A stretch of DNA of 64,000 nt from Colwellia sp. Arc7-D (GCF_003061515.1 NZ_CP028924.1:3224001-3288000), one strand, 5' to 3'; positions 9,743 through 19,870 are shown, numbered from the stretch's first letter. Notes: generated by a model not told the origin, from the sequence alone. Program-made: numbers and translations.

Positions 9743-10192
9743 TTAGCGATGACTAGAAGGTAAACAAACAATATCACTCCAAAATTTTTCTACATCTTTA
9801 ACAACTTTCATAAATTTACTGGCGTTCACGGGTTTTACAATATACCAATTTGCATGTAAATCGTAACTTTCCATCACATCTTTATCAGCTTCTGAACTGG
9901 TTAAAACAATGACAGGAATTTTTCTGAGTAGAGGATCAGATTTTACTATTTGTAGCACTTCTTTACCGTCAGTACTGGGTAGATTTAAATCTAACAAAAT
10001 GATATCTGGCAGAACAGCCGTTTCATAACCATTGCGTTTATATAGGTAATCTAATGCTATGTCACCATCTTCAGCAATATGCAGATTATTTCGAAATATT
10101 GCATCGCCAAAAGCTTCACGGGTTAGTTCTATATCACCTTCATTATCTTCAACCAGTAATATTTCTGCAATTCTAACATCCTGTGTCATCAT
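9743..10192 (-). CDS. Rcp1-type response regulator
   Basis: This 149-residue stand-alone receiver resembles the Rcp1 class found next to phytochrome-like kinases. The acidic pocket is EILLVEDNEGD, the phospho-acceptor is D68 (IILLDLNLPSTDG), the conserved Ser/Thr switch is in VLTSSEA, and the Lys is in YIVKPV. There is no DNA-binding or enzymatic output. It overlaps the large kinase gene by 4 nt (ATGA), so coexpression is near certain and it is the likely phospho-acceptor of that kinase. Confidence 0.92.
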   Translation of the reverse strand: MMTQDVRIAEILLVEDNEGDIELTREAFGDAIFRNNLHIAEDGDIALDYLYKRNGYETAVLPDIILLDLNLPSTDGKEVLQIVKSDPLLRKIPVIVLTSSEADKDVMESYDLHANWYIVKPVNASKFMKVVKDVEKFWSDIVCLPSSHR

Positions 10193-13100
10193 GTTTCCTC
10201 TAAATCTGTTGGTTTTAATAATTTAACATAAAAGGTTGAGCCTACATCTACTTCAGACTCTACCCAAATAGCGCCATCATGGCGCTCTACCACTTTTTTG
10301 CATATGGCAAGACCAACCCCGGTGCCTGCATATTGTTTTTTACCATGTAAACGTTGAAAAACCTCAAATATTTTATTTAAATGACGTTCTTGCATACCAA
10401 TGCCATTATCTTTGAAAGCAAACAACCAGTACTTGTCGCTGCTTTCAACACTGATATGTATATGTGGTGTCGAATCTGGTTTTTGATATTTTAAGCCATT
10501 ACTGATTAAGTTTTGAAAAAGTTGAAATAGCTGTGTTCTATTGCCCTGTAAAATAGGCAAAACATCAGCAGTAATCTCAGCTTTGTTGTTTGATGAACCA
10601 AGCAAGTCTTTTTTTATGACAGAAATAAGCGCTTCTACATCAACATTTTCATACATTTGAGTGTCACTACTAATACTCGAATAAGACAAAATATCAGTGA
10701 TCAATAATTGTGCGCGTGCAGCACCATCAATAACAAAGTTAAAATACTTTTGACCTTTAGCATCATCTTTTAAGTTATCAGCAAGATGCTCTTTTAACAT
10801 TTCAGAAAAGCTACGCACCATTCTTAAAGGTTCTTGTAAGTCATGTGAACAAACATAAGCAAATCGCGCCAGCTCTTCATTTGAATCTGTTAATTTTTCT
10901 ATAAATTTTTCGCGCTCTTTTTCGAGCTTCACTCGTTCAGTTACATCTCTAACTATGCCTGAAAGCTTTCTAGTATTACCAATGATCATCTCACTAACAG
11001 ATAAATCTACTGGGAAAATAGTGCCGTCTTTGCGTCTACCTTTTACTTTACGCTCTATTCCCATATCTTTTTTAATACCCGAACCTCGATAATCTTCTAG
11101 GTAAGCATCTTGATCACCATGATCGGTTACTGGTAGGAGTCTTTTCAGGTTTTCACCAATCATTTCATCTGCGGTATAACCAAAAATATTTTCTGCCGCG
11201 CGATTGTACTTCTCAATAATGCCAAACTCATTAATCGTTAACAAACCGTCTACTGCATTTTCAACTACCGCGCGATGTTGCTCTTCACTTTCAATTAAAC
11301 TGAGTGTTCTGCTAACAACAAGCTGCTCTACGACTTCTCGTCGACGAATAAGGTGCGTGATACTAAATGTTATCAAAGCAGTTACAGCTAAACTGGCAAT
11401 AAGTAAAAGCCAAGCTGAAAGCATTAGCGGCGTTTTTGTCGTATTGGTATGTGTTTCAATATGCCAACTTCTGCCAGCAACCTTGATAACTTCACTGTGA
11501 GTAAACCAGCTATTACTTACCAAAGTACCGTAAAGCCGCTCAATGTTGTCAACTTCTGTGATATCTTCAACATACAAAGATAAACGGCCTTTATCTTCCA
11601 CTTCCGTATCTGCAACGATATCACCTATATTTAGAACCAAGACAGCAAGGCCAATAAAACTTGATGTAGAGTTGAGCTTATTACCTTCTAGTTTTTGGTC
11701 AAAAATAGGATTAAAAACAAGTACATCTGCTGAGTCTTCTGCAGCTTGAACCAAATTTATTTTTCCAGTGACAACTATATCAGCACTATTTATCGCCTTA
11801 CTAATGGTATTTAATCGTTCTTTATTGGCGCCATTATCTAAACCCATCGCTCTTTCATTGCCCTCAAGAGGTTCAACGTAATATACAGGTAGATAACTTT
11901 CACGATCGTTAGCAAGCACCATATCACCTGTAGTGCTTATTTCTGTAAGCGTAAAATCAATGATACCGTCATCTCTGGCTTGTTTTTCATACACATGACG
12001 TTGCTCATGCGTAATATACGGCACCCATTCTATGGCTTTTATATTTTTATAGTTGTTCAGTAATGGCGTTGCAAAGGCATTAAATTCTTGACGACTGACA
12101 TAATTTGAAGCGTTATAAAACGCTTTAACGGCATCTAAAATTTGAAAATTTAAATCAATATTTTTACTAATTGTTTTAACTTTTTCTTTGCTTTCGAAGA
12201 TGAGTTCTTTTTCAATTGCAGATGTTTTGAGGTTTGATTCGATCATAAAAGCAGAAATGCTTGCCGCAACACCAATAACACCGACAAAAATTGGAATACT
12301 GTAGACTTTCCATGTCGCTAGCTTAACTTTAACATTCCGTTCACTTCGAGTTAAACCTCTGTAATTTAGTCCCGCAAACAATAAAAACGAAAGTGTAAAA
12401 CTAATCAATAAAGTTAATAAAATGGTGTTTTGTAGTTCACGTTTACCGTCGTAAATTAAGCTGTCATCAGAAATATAAGTAAAGACAATATCAGTATCTG
12501 GTAACGTTAATGAGTTTTCACGATAAATCTCGATGTGCTCAGTGCTAGTATTAACCTGTACCGAGCCTTGACTGAGCCTAAATGCTACATTTTCCTTATA
12601 ATTTTGTGTTACAAATATGTCTTCTAACGGTATTGTAATTTCACTACTTAATACCCCCTCAATGTAACCGTTATAGAGAACAGGTACTGATATTTTAAAG
12701 GTTAAAGCAGCCTTATTTTGCCGTAGCAGTTGAAAATGATAAGCGATGGTACCTTGCAATATCTGCTCAACCCATGGTTGATCACCTGAGTAATTGCCAT
12801 AAAGCTTATTATCTGTTTCTATGACCACAGTTCCTGCAATATCTTGCAAAACTAATCGGCTTTTTTTACCGCCAATAACAGAGTTTTCAAATAACTCAGT
12901 TATTGAAAGTTCATTTATTTCTCCCAACATAACCGCCCCCGCTAACATCGGGTACGCAGCTAAATCTTGCACTATAGATTGTTGACTAACAACAAATCGA
13001 CTAAATAATGCGGCTTCTAGGGCTAACTCATTGGCCACATCCTTCTCATGCTGATTATCTAATAAGCTATTAAATTTAGGTATCACAAAAAAAGCGCTTA

Positions 13101-13197
13101 CGAATATAATCAATAAAAATAAACTGACAGCAAAAACCGCAAAGCTTTTAAAGGCTGAATTTTTACTAGTGTCCTTATTAATAGAAGCTACAGTCAT
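10189..13197 (-). CDS. Large membrane histidine kinase with two extracytoplasmic sensors plus PAS
   Basis: This 1002-residue kinase has, in order: transmembrane helix 18-40; a periplasmic region 45-250 resembling a Cache-like sensor; helices about 257-277 and 298-320; a second periplasmic region about 345-570 resembling CHASE (AFYNASNYVSRQEFNAF, IKAIEWVPYI); helix 589-617; a PAS domain about 635-755 (GLLTINEFGIIEKYN); HisKA with His785 (SHDLQEPLRMVRSF); and HATPase_c (LFQNLISNGLKYQ, DNGIGM, GTGVGLAI). The kinase core is of the phytochrome/Rcp1-partner type. It starts 3 nt after the binding-protein gene, so that protein's ligand is a likely input. Two periplasmic sensors in one chain are unusual. 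Domain names are inferred from sequence pattern alone. Confidence 0.9.
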   Translation of the reverse strand: MTVASINKDTSKNSAFKSFAVFAVSLFLLIIFVSAFFVIPKFNSLLDNQHEKDVANELALEAALFSRFVVSQQSIVQDLAAYPMLAGAVMLGEINELSITELFENSVIGGKKSRLVLQDIAGTVVIETDNKLYGNYSGDQPWVEQILQGTIAYHFQLLRQNKAALTFKISVPVLYNGYIEGVLSSEITIPLEDIFVTQNYKENVAFRLSQGSVQVNTSTEHIEIYRENSLTLPDTDIVFTYISDDSLIYDGKRELQNTILLTLLISFTLSFLLFAGLNYRGLTRSERNVKVKLATWKVYSIPIFVGVIGVAASISAFMIESNLKTSAIEKELIFESKEKVKTISKNIDLNFQILDAVKAFYNASNYVSRQEFNAFATPLLNNYKNIKAIEWVPYITHEQRHVYEKQARDDGIIDFTLTEISTTGDMVLANDRESYLPVYYVEPLEGNERAMGLDNGANKERLNTISKAINSADIVVTGKINLVQAAEDSADVLVFNPIFDQKLEGNKLNSTSSFIGLAVLVLNIGDIVADTEVEDKGRLSLYVEDITEVDNIERLYGTLVSNSWFTHSEVIKVAGRSWHIETHTNTTKTPLMLSAWLLLIASLAVTALITFSITHLIRRREVVEQLVVSRTLSLIESEEQHRAVVENAVDGLLTINEFGIIEKYNRAAENIFGYTADEMIGENLKRLLPVTDHGDQDAYLEDYRGSGIKKDMGIERKVKGRRKDGTIFPVDLSVSEMIIGNTRKLSGIVRDVTERVKLEKEREKFIEKLTDSNEELARFAYVCSHDLQEPLRMVRSFSEMLKEHLADNLKDDAKGQKYFNFVIDGAARAQLLITDILSYSSISSDTQMYENVDVEALISVIKKDLLGSSNNKAEITADVLPILQGNRTQLFQLFQNLISNGLKYQKPDSTPHIHISVESSDKYWLFAFKDNGIGMQERHLNKIFEVFQRLHGKKQYAGTGVGLAICKKVVERHDGAIWVESEVDVGSTFYVKLLKPTDLEET

Positions 13198-13200
13198 TTA

Positions 13201-14424
13201 TTACTCATGAGAAATCAAAATTTCATCTTTTGTACCAAATGACCCCATACAATAAGAATCTGGGTTTAGTGCTTCATGAGCATTTTTATTGGCTTCTAGA
13301 TTAAATTCAGCAAAGGGTTTTATATAAGTTTTGATCAAGCCTTGGATTGGTTTGTCGATATTTTCTAGTGCTAAACGTATAGCATTTCTGTCTGTGACAA
13401 TATTACCCGTAAGCCCTGTTTGTTTAATCGCTTGAATTAATAACCGAGTAAGATCGTAAGCATGAATAAAGCCAACAGCAGATTTTAGATCAGCAGGTTC
13501 AGCTATTTTACCTTTTGAATGCGCAACTAATTGCGAGAATACAGCGTTAGCAAACGGGCTTTGTTGAGGGTTAGTAAAAGAAAAGCAAGATTGAATGAAA
13601 TTTAACTCCAAATCTTTACGGCGTTCATATGGAATAATTTCATGAAAGTTACCACTGGTAACTCCCCAATGACTAACAATAGGTAAGCGCTTTTCATTAG
13701 GTAGATTAAGCATCTCGTTAACGATTACAGCACCTTCTACTGCATTACTGACTAAAACGATACAATCACTTTTCGCATTAACAATTTCATCGATTGCTAT
13801 GGCTGCACCTTTAGCTTTTACGCTCCAACTAAAGCGTGATATCCCATGTTTTTCAATACCATGATTTTTTAGTGCTGCAGACATGGTTTTTAAATTTGCA
13901 TCACCCCAAGGGGTTTTTTCGAGTAACAAATGTGGCTTTTTACATTGTTGCTGAGTCATCGCGTAATCAATAATAGTTGAACCCGCCCGGCTATCATCAA
14001 TCGATAATCTAAATATCCAATTCTCTTTTGACGGATAACGTGTGATAAATCCAGCAGCGGCCCAAGGCACTAGTGTTAAAGCTTTATTTTCGTTAATAAA
14101 ACTTCTATTTTTTATCAACGGAGGCGAATGAATACCTGAGTAAATAACTAATGCATTAGGATCTTTAAGAAAAGCCTGGTAATTACGTTTACTTCTAATA
14201 ACATTACCGCGATGATCTAAATATTTAAACGCTATTTTATAACCATCTATTTCGTTATTAATGTCACTAAAAGCAACTTCAATACCTTTTTGTATCGCTT
14301 GAGAAGATTCTTTATGATTAGAAAGATCGGCGTCAAGATAGACAAATAAAGTTTTATCTTCCGCTTGGGCTGACCATAAGACGCTTGATATTAAAAGCAC
14401 AACTATAATGGTTATCTTTTTCAT
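13201..14424 (-). CDS. Periplasmic substrate-binding protein (LivK/Peripla_BP_6 type) linked to sensor kinase
   Basis: This 407-residue secreted protein begins with a clear signal peptide (KKITIIVVLLISSVLWS, cleavage near AQA-ED). The mature part has the type-1 periplasmic-binding fold features of branched-chain amino-acid or amide binding proteins: QAIQKGIEVAFSDIN, a LDHRG turn, YSGIHSPPLI, LVPWAAAGF and the C-terminal AYDLTRLLIQAIKQ. No permease or ATPase gene is nearby. The next gene, 3 nt away, is a membrane kinase with extracytoplasmic domains, so a receptor role like that of other binding-protein/kinase pairs is inferred. The ligand is unknown. Confidence 0.85.
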   Translation of the reverse strand: MKKITIIVVLLISSVLWSAQAEDKTLFVYLDADLSNHKESSQAIQKGIEVAFSDINNEIDGYKIAFKYLDHRGNVIRSKRNYQAFLKDPNALVIYSGIHSPPLIKNRSFINENKALTLVPWAAAGFITRYPSKENWIFRLSIDDSRAGSTIIDYAMTQQQCKKPHLLLEKTPWGDANLKTMSAALKNHGIEKHGISRFSWSVKAKGAAIAIDEIVNAKSDCIVLVSNAVEGAVIVNEMLNLPNEKRLPIVSHWGVTSGNFHEIIPYERRKDLELNFIQSCFSFTNPQQSPFANAVFSQLVAHSKGKIAEPADLKSAVGFIHAYDLTRLLIQAIKQTGLTGNIVTDRNAIRLALENIDKPIQGLIKTYIKPFAEFNLEANKNAHEALNPDSYCMGSFGTKDEILISHE

Positions 14425-14795
14425 TTGTTACTCGCTAAACAGCATGCCATTTATAATTTAATTTTGATTAAATCCCATGATGATCAATTACCATCGTGCT
14501 GAATTTAATGATTTTTACTAAGATTGTATAATTATCTATATTAATAATATGAAGATATATTCTTTCAATCACACCAAAATTTAAATTTTATCTATAGTAT
14601 ACAAAAGCCTACCAAACAAGTACTTGAACTAAATTGCTTGCTTTGGCAACTCAAAGACACGATTAAAATAGAATTTAAAACAAAGTTAACATCATTATAA
14701 ATTTTACATATAACAACAATGTAGTCAGAATATCAATGAATAACAATGAATAACAAGTATATAAAACATCTGTAGCCCAACTCGTGACTATTGAG
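14425..14795. other. AT-rich gap between sensory cluster and norR
   Basis: This 371-nt region must contain the promoter of the sensory cluster and the 3' end of the norR transcript. A short tandem repeat (CAATGAATAA twice, near 14734-14755) is present. I see no gene and no convincing terminator. Confidence 0.4.
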
Positions 14796-16382
14796 CTAAA
14801 GAATACTTTTAATTACTTTAATATTTAATCTTTTCGCAATACGGTTTAAATTGGCCCGATCAACTGACAACCTCCTCGATGTTTCCGCCCAGTTACCGTT
14901 TTCTTGTGTTAGTACTTGTTTAATCAGTTGGCGTTGAAATCTCTCGGTTTCATCTCTAAGATTAATATGAGTTTGAACTGAAGCACTTTCAGTATTTTTA
15001 TTAATTTTGGTTATATTGGTTGGTAAAATAGACGGCTGATCATTGATTAACGTTCCGCAATCTTGTTTTTCTATCGAGATGATTGCTTTATCTTTTTGTC
15101 GTGCACGTGCTTTTAATGCAGATCGACTAATAACATGCTCTAGCTCTCGAACATTGCCTGGCCAATTATATTGCTCAAGATGCCTAATGGCTTCATTTGT
15201 TATCTTTAGTTGCACTACACCTAGCTTACGTTTTGTTTTTTCAACAAAATAACCACTTAGTATTTGAACATCTCCCACCCGCTCTTTTAGGTTAGGCACT
15301 TTAATAGGGTAAACACTTAATCTGTGGTACAAGTCAGCACGAAAACGTCCGTTTTGAGCTTCTCGCTTTAAGTCTCTATTCGTTGCGGCGATGATGCGAA
15401 CATTTACTTGCTCTACATTGTCTTGCCCAACAGGCTGAATCTCATTACTTTGAATCGCACGAAGAATTTTACTTTGTGCTGCTAACGTTAACTCACCTAT
15501 CTCATCTAAAAACAAAGTACCGCCATTAGCTAAAACAAACTTACCCGCACGTTTTGTTTCCGCCCCGGTAAAAGCTCCTTTCACATGGCCAAACAATTCA
15601 CTCTCAACTAAATTTTCAGGTAAAGCAGCACAGTTTACATAAACTAAAGGACCATGTTGTCGCGATGACTTGTGATGTAAGGTTCGAGCGACTAACTCTT
15701 TACCTACACCCGTTTCACCATATATTAAAATGTTAAAGTCAGAACTTGCAACTATGTCTAATTCCTCTTTGAGTTGTTGCATAATCGGGCTTTCACCAAT
15801 AAGTTCACCCCCATCTCGCTTCCAAGCTTCTTCTGTTAACTCAGCAACGACTTGTTGAGAATGTACAGCGCGCGACTCTAACTGTTCAATCAAAAATGCA
15901 GTATTTAATGTTGCCGCGGCTATGGCTGATATAACGATTAACGTTCGTTCTGCAATATTGTCAAATTCATGAGGAGTTAAGCTATCAATAGTTAATAAGC
16001 CTAACAACTTGTCATCATAATATAAGGGTAATCCCATGCATGAGTGCACGGGTAAATCATCTTCTCGGTCAATAAGCAAACCGTCGTAAGGATCAGGGAG
16101 TGGCGAGTCTGCAGCAAAACGAACCGGCTGTGTGGATTGACAAAGCACGTCAAACCTAGGGTGCTCTGCAACAACAAATCGTCGGCCAATAGTATCTCTA
16201 CTTAAGCCCTGTAACGCTATAGGTGTAAGGATATCGCCATGAAACGATAATAAAGCGACAGCATCACAATTAATGGTTTTTCGTACTGTATCAAGCAAAC
16301 GATCAAATCTATCTTTACTGTTAAGGCTACTGGCTAAATCTAATGCTAATTCAATAATAGCTGTTGACGATATTTGATTCAC
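14796..16382 (-). CDS. norR: Nitric-oxide-responsive sigma-54 activator NorR
   Basis: NorR senses NO through a non-haem iron in its GAF domain and activates sigma-54 promoters. The 528 residues show the GAF domain with the iron-site motif DSPLPDPYDGL (92-102) and the conserved Cys115 (VHSCMGLP). The AAA+ domain has Walker A GETGVGKE (222-229), the sigma-54-contacting GAFTGA loop (269-274) and LFLDEIGEL. A Fis-type helix-turn-helix is at the C-terminus (NLNRIAKRLNIK). The start is GTG with a strong upstream GAGGAG. It is divergent from a small membrane gene and hmp, which carry a sigma-54 promoter and NorR-type sites. Confidence 0.95.
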   Translation of the reverse strand: MNQISSTAIIELALDLASSLNSKDRFDRLLDTVRKTINCDAVALLSFHGDILTPIALQGLSRDTIGRRFVVAEHPRFDVLCQSTQPVRFAADSPLPDPYDGLLIDREDDLPVHSCMGLPLYYDDKLLGLLTIDSLTPHEFDNIAERTLIVISAIAAATLNTAFLIEQLESRAVHSQQVVAELTEEAWKRDGGELIGESPIMQQLKEELDIVASSDFNILIYGETGVGKELVARTLHHKSSRQHGPLVYVNCAALPENLVESELFGHVKGAFTGAETKRAGKFVLANGGTLFLDEIGELTLAAQSKILRAIQSNEIQPVGQDNVEQVNVRIIAATNRDLKREAQNGRFRADLYHRLSVYPIKVPNLKERVGDVQILSGYFVEKTKRKLGVVQLKITNEAIRHLEQYNWPGNVRELEHVISRSALKARARQKDKAIISIEKQDCGTLINDQPSILPTNITKINKNTESASVQTHINLRDETERFQRQLIKQVLTQENGNWAETSRRLSVDRANLNRIAKRLNIKVIKSIL

Positions 16383-16426
16383 TTATGTACTCCTCACTAA
16401 ACACTTAAACAAAAATACCACGAAAG

Positions 16427-16439
16427 AGTCATTAAGACT
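16427..16439. promoter_or_regulatory. Putative NorR binding site 1
   Basis: AGTCATTAAGACT is a near-perfect inverted repeat fitting the NorR core GT-N7-AC. It lies about 90 nt upstream of the sigma-54 promoter, a normal enhancer distance. Confidence 0.75.
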
Positions 16440-16451
16440 ACAAAATAAGAG

Positions 16452-16464
16452 AGTCAATTAGACT
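16452..16464. promoter_or_regulatory. Putative NorR binding site 2
   Basis: AGTCAATTAGACT fits the same GT-N7-AC core and differs from site 1 at two central positions. The two sites are exactly 25 bp apart. I looked for a third site, as in E. coli norVW, and did not find a clear one. Confidence 0.75.
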
Positions 16465-16517
16465 CCAACTGTAACAAGAAAAAACATAAGCCATTGTTAA
16501 TATGTGAATTTATATGC

Positions 16518-16533
16518 TGGCACTTAATTTGCA
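16518..16533 (+). promoter_or_regulatory. Sigma-54 promoter for small membrane gene and hmp
   Basis: TGGCACTTAATTTGCA matches the -24/-12 sigma-54 consensus (TGGCAC, 5 nt, TTGCA) exactly. It is 100 nt upstream of the small membrane gene and downstream of the two NorR-type sites, oriented toward hmp. Confidence 0.88.
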
Positions 16534-16632
16534 AAAGCATTGGTAATTCGAAAGTTATCGTAAGCTGTTAACTACAAGTACTGCATAAAAACATTATTTA
16601 TTATCACATTAAGCAAAAAACAGGAGTGACTG

Positions 16633-16905
16633 ATGTACGCACAATTTCATATTGCAAAGCACTTACCGAAAGTTAAGCACGCACTCAGCTTTCAAAAATG
16701 TTTAGTGTTAGGTAACACTATGATGCTTATCTCTATTATTGTAATTATGTTAAGCATTAACGTTACTTTTGTATTTGATAACGACTTTGCTATATGGATA
16801 CAAATTTTAGCTCATATCGCCACCATAGTATTTGCTGGGGCGCTAAAGCTTGGGTATGTCTTTCGCTGTATAGCCTTACATGGTTTTGGTAATAAAAATT
16901 TTTAA
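16633..16905 (+). CDS. Small two-helix membrane protein in the NorR regulon
   Basis: I do not recognise this 90-residue protein. It has a polar basic N-terminus (FHIAKHLPKVKHALSFQK), two hydrophobic helices at about residues 23-47 and 54-75, and a short tail with a Gly-Tyr-x2-Arg-Cys motif (LGYVFRCIALHGFG). An AGGAGTG ribosome-binding site precedes the ATG. It is the first gene behind the sigma-54 promoter and NorR-type sites, 114 nt upstream of hmp, so NO induction is predicted. Possible roles are NO-linked membrane protection, haem or iron handling, or signalling; none is shown. Confidence 0.8.
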   Translation: MYAQFHIAKHLPKVKHALSFQKCLVLGNTMMLISIIVIMLSINVTFVFDNDFAIWIQILAHIATIVFAGALKLGYVFRCIALHGFGNKNF

Positions 16906-17019
16906 CTAGATAAATACGAATATCGAGCTGAATAACAAAACCAATATTAAATTATCTTATGAGTGTTTTAGAAAAACATTGGTAAGTACTATCATCTTCA
17001 AATTCATTTAGGAACCATA

Positions 17020-18201
17020 ATGCTAACGAATAAACATATCGAAATAATTAAAAGTACAATTCCATTATTAGAAAATGCAGGATCGGCATTAACGTCACAC
17101 TTCTACCAACGCTTGTTTTCTCATCACCCAGAATTACAAGATATTTTTAATATGGCGAATCAAAAAACGGGTAGACAACAAGTAGCTTTATTCCAAGCAA
17201 TAGCAGCTTATGCGAAAAATATAGAGAACTTGAGCGCGTTAACCTCGGCTGTTGAACGTATCGCACAAAAACATACTAGTTTTAATATTCAAGCGGATCA
17301 TTACGCCATTGTCGGACACCACTTAATTGAAACATTACGTGAGCTAGCCACAGAAGCTTTTACACCTGATGTCGAAGATGCCTGGACAAACGCTTATCAA
17401 TTTTTAGCCAGTATATTTATTAATAGAGAAGCTGAGTTATATCAACAACGTTCAGCAGAAGTTGGCGGCTGGCAAGGTGTAAGAGTCTTTAAAGTTATTG
17501 ATACTGTTATCGAGTCTGCACTGGTTAAAAGCTTTGTATTTTCTCCAATTGACCAAGGTCCGGTTATCGGTTTTACACCGGGTCAATATTTAGGCCTAGA
17601 AGTTAAACCAACGGGAAATGATTATAAAGAGATCCGTCAATACTCATTGTCAAACAAACCCAATGGCAGAGACTATCGTATTTCGGTCAAACGTGAAAAA
17701 CAAGGTGTGCCGGGTAAAGTGTCTAACTATTTACACGACGCTATTAAAGTAGGTGACGAAGTAAAACTGTATGCACCAGCGGGTGATTTTTTCTTTGTTG
17801 ATCGTCAAACGCCCACAGTGCTTATTTCTGCAGGTGTCGGCATTACACCCATGCAAAGCATGCTAGAAACACTCGCTGAGAATAAACATAACCAAGACGT
17901 TCACTTTTTGCATGCTTGCGAAGATAGTCAGCAACATTCCTTTTCTGAGCGCACAGATGAGTTAGTAAAAAATAATAACTGGCAACAAAATTTTTGGTAC
18001 AGAAACGAAGATGCCCAACAAAGCCATATCAACAATGGCATGATGGACTTGGCGGCGATTGATTTACCCACTGAAAAAGGTAACTTCTACTTGTGCGGTC
18101 CTATCGCTTTTATGCAATTTGCGAAACAGCAATTATTGAAATTAGGAGTTGGAGAAAGCAATATTCATTACGAGGTATTTGGTCCACACGCAACGTTGTA
18201 A
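17020..18201 (+). CDS. hmp: Flavohaemoglobin, nitric oxide dioxygenase
   Basis: Hmp oxidises NO to nitrate with O2 and NAD(P)H. The 393-residue protein has the globin domain (residues 1-138) with distal Tyr29 and Gln53 and proximal His85 (IAQKHTSFNI). The FAD domain has RQYSLSN, and the NAD domain has GVGITPMQSML and YLCGPIAFM. It ends in the characteristic YEVFGPHATL. An AGGAA ribosome-binding site precedes the ATG. It lies behind a NorR/sigma-54 promoter together with a small membrane gene and is closed by a terminator. NorR control of hmp is known from Vibrio. Confidence 0.97.
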   Translation: MLTNKHIEIIKSTIPLLENAGSALTSHFYQRLFSHHPELQDIFNMANQKTGRQQVALFQAIAAYAKNIENLSALTSAVERIAQKHTSFNIQADHYAIVGHHLIETLRELATEAFTPDVEDAWTNAYQFLASIFINREAELYQQRSAEVGGWQGVRVFKVIDTVIESALVKSFVFSPIDQGPVIGFTPGQYLGLEVKPTGNDYKEIRQYSLSNKPNGRDYRISVKREKQGVPGKVSNYLHDAIKVGDEVKLYAPAGDFFFVDRQTPTVLISAGVGITPMQSMLETLAENKHNQDVHFLHACEDSQQHSFSERTDELVKNNNWQQNFWYRNEDAQQSHINNGMMDLAAIDLPTEKGNFYLCGPIAFMQFAKQQLLKLGVGESNIHYEVFGPHATL

Positions 18202-18286
18202 TGTAGACGTTAAATACACCGATGCCTTCAAAGTGACATCACTCAATTAATTAAGCATTGTTCAATATACAAAAAAATCTTATAAA

Positions 18287-18312
18287 AAAACCACTCAAAT
18301 GAGTGGTTTTAA
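18287..18312 (+). terminator. Intrinsic terminator after hmp
   Basis: ACCACTCA and TGAGTGGT form an 8-bp stem with a 2-nt loop, flanked by A and T runs, about 90 nt after the hmp stop. Confidence 0.85.
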
Positions 18313-18359
18313 CTAGCGAATAATAACGCTTAAATTAGCAGCGTGATGTGCTATGACAA

Positions 18360-18531
18360 GGAAGTTGCACGGAACTGACAAGTGTCGTTAAGTACAACTG
18401 ACACCGTCATAGTGTCAACACGCAATTAATTTAACGTTATTAATAACCATCAAGATTGCAGTTAATTAACTCAAGAACAATGAGGTTACACGCAGCTGAC
18501 ATGTGTCAGTGAGTATAACCGAGGCCGTTAT
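18360..18531. repeat. Pair of diverged 51-nt direct repeats with internal palindromes
   Basis: 18360-18410 and 18481-18531 align without gaps at 37 of 51 positions. Each is followed closely by AATTAATT. The second copy contains the palindrome CTGACATGTGTCAG, and the first is followed by a TGACAC/GTGTCA stem. No gene is visible across this stretch. The repeats sit immediately downstream of eno, at one edge of the accessory stretch between eno and ftsB. Their nature (decayed mobile element, dispersed repeat or regulatory RNA) is unresolved. Confidence 0.6.
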
Positions 18532-18556
18532 TGAATTAATTAGCAAAAGATAATGG

Positions 18557-19870
<1,314 letters not shown>

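Noticed and set aside
14734..14755. Short tandem repeat CAATGAATAA between the sensory cluster and norR
   Set aside because: Only about two units in AT-rich sequence; not convincing as an operator or a CRISPR-like element.
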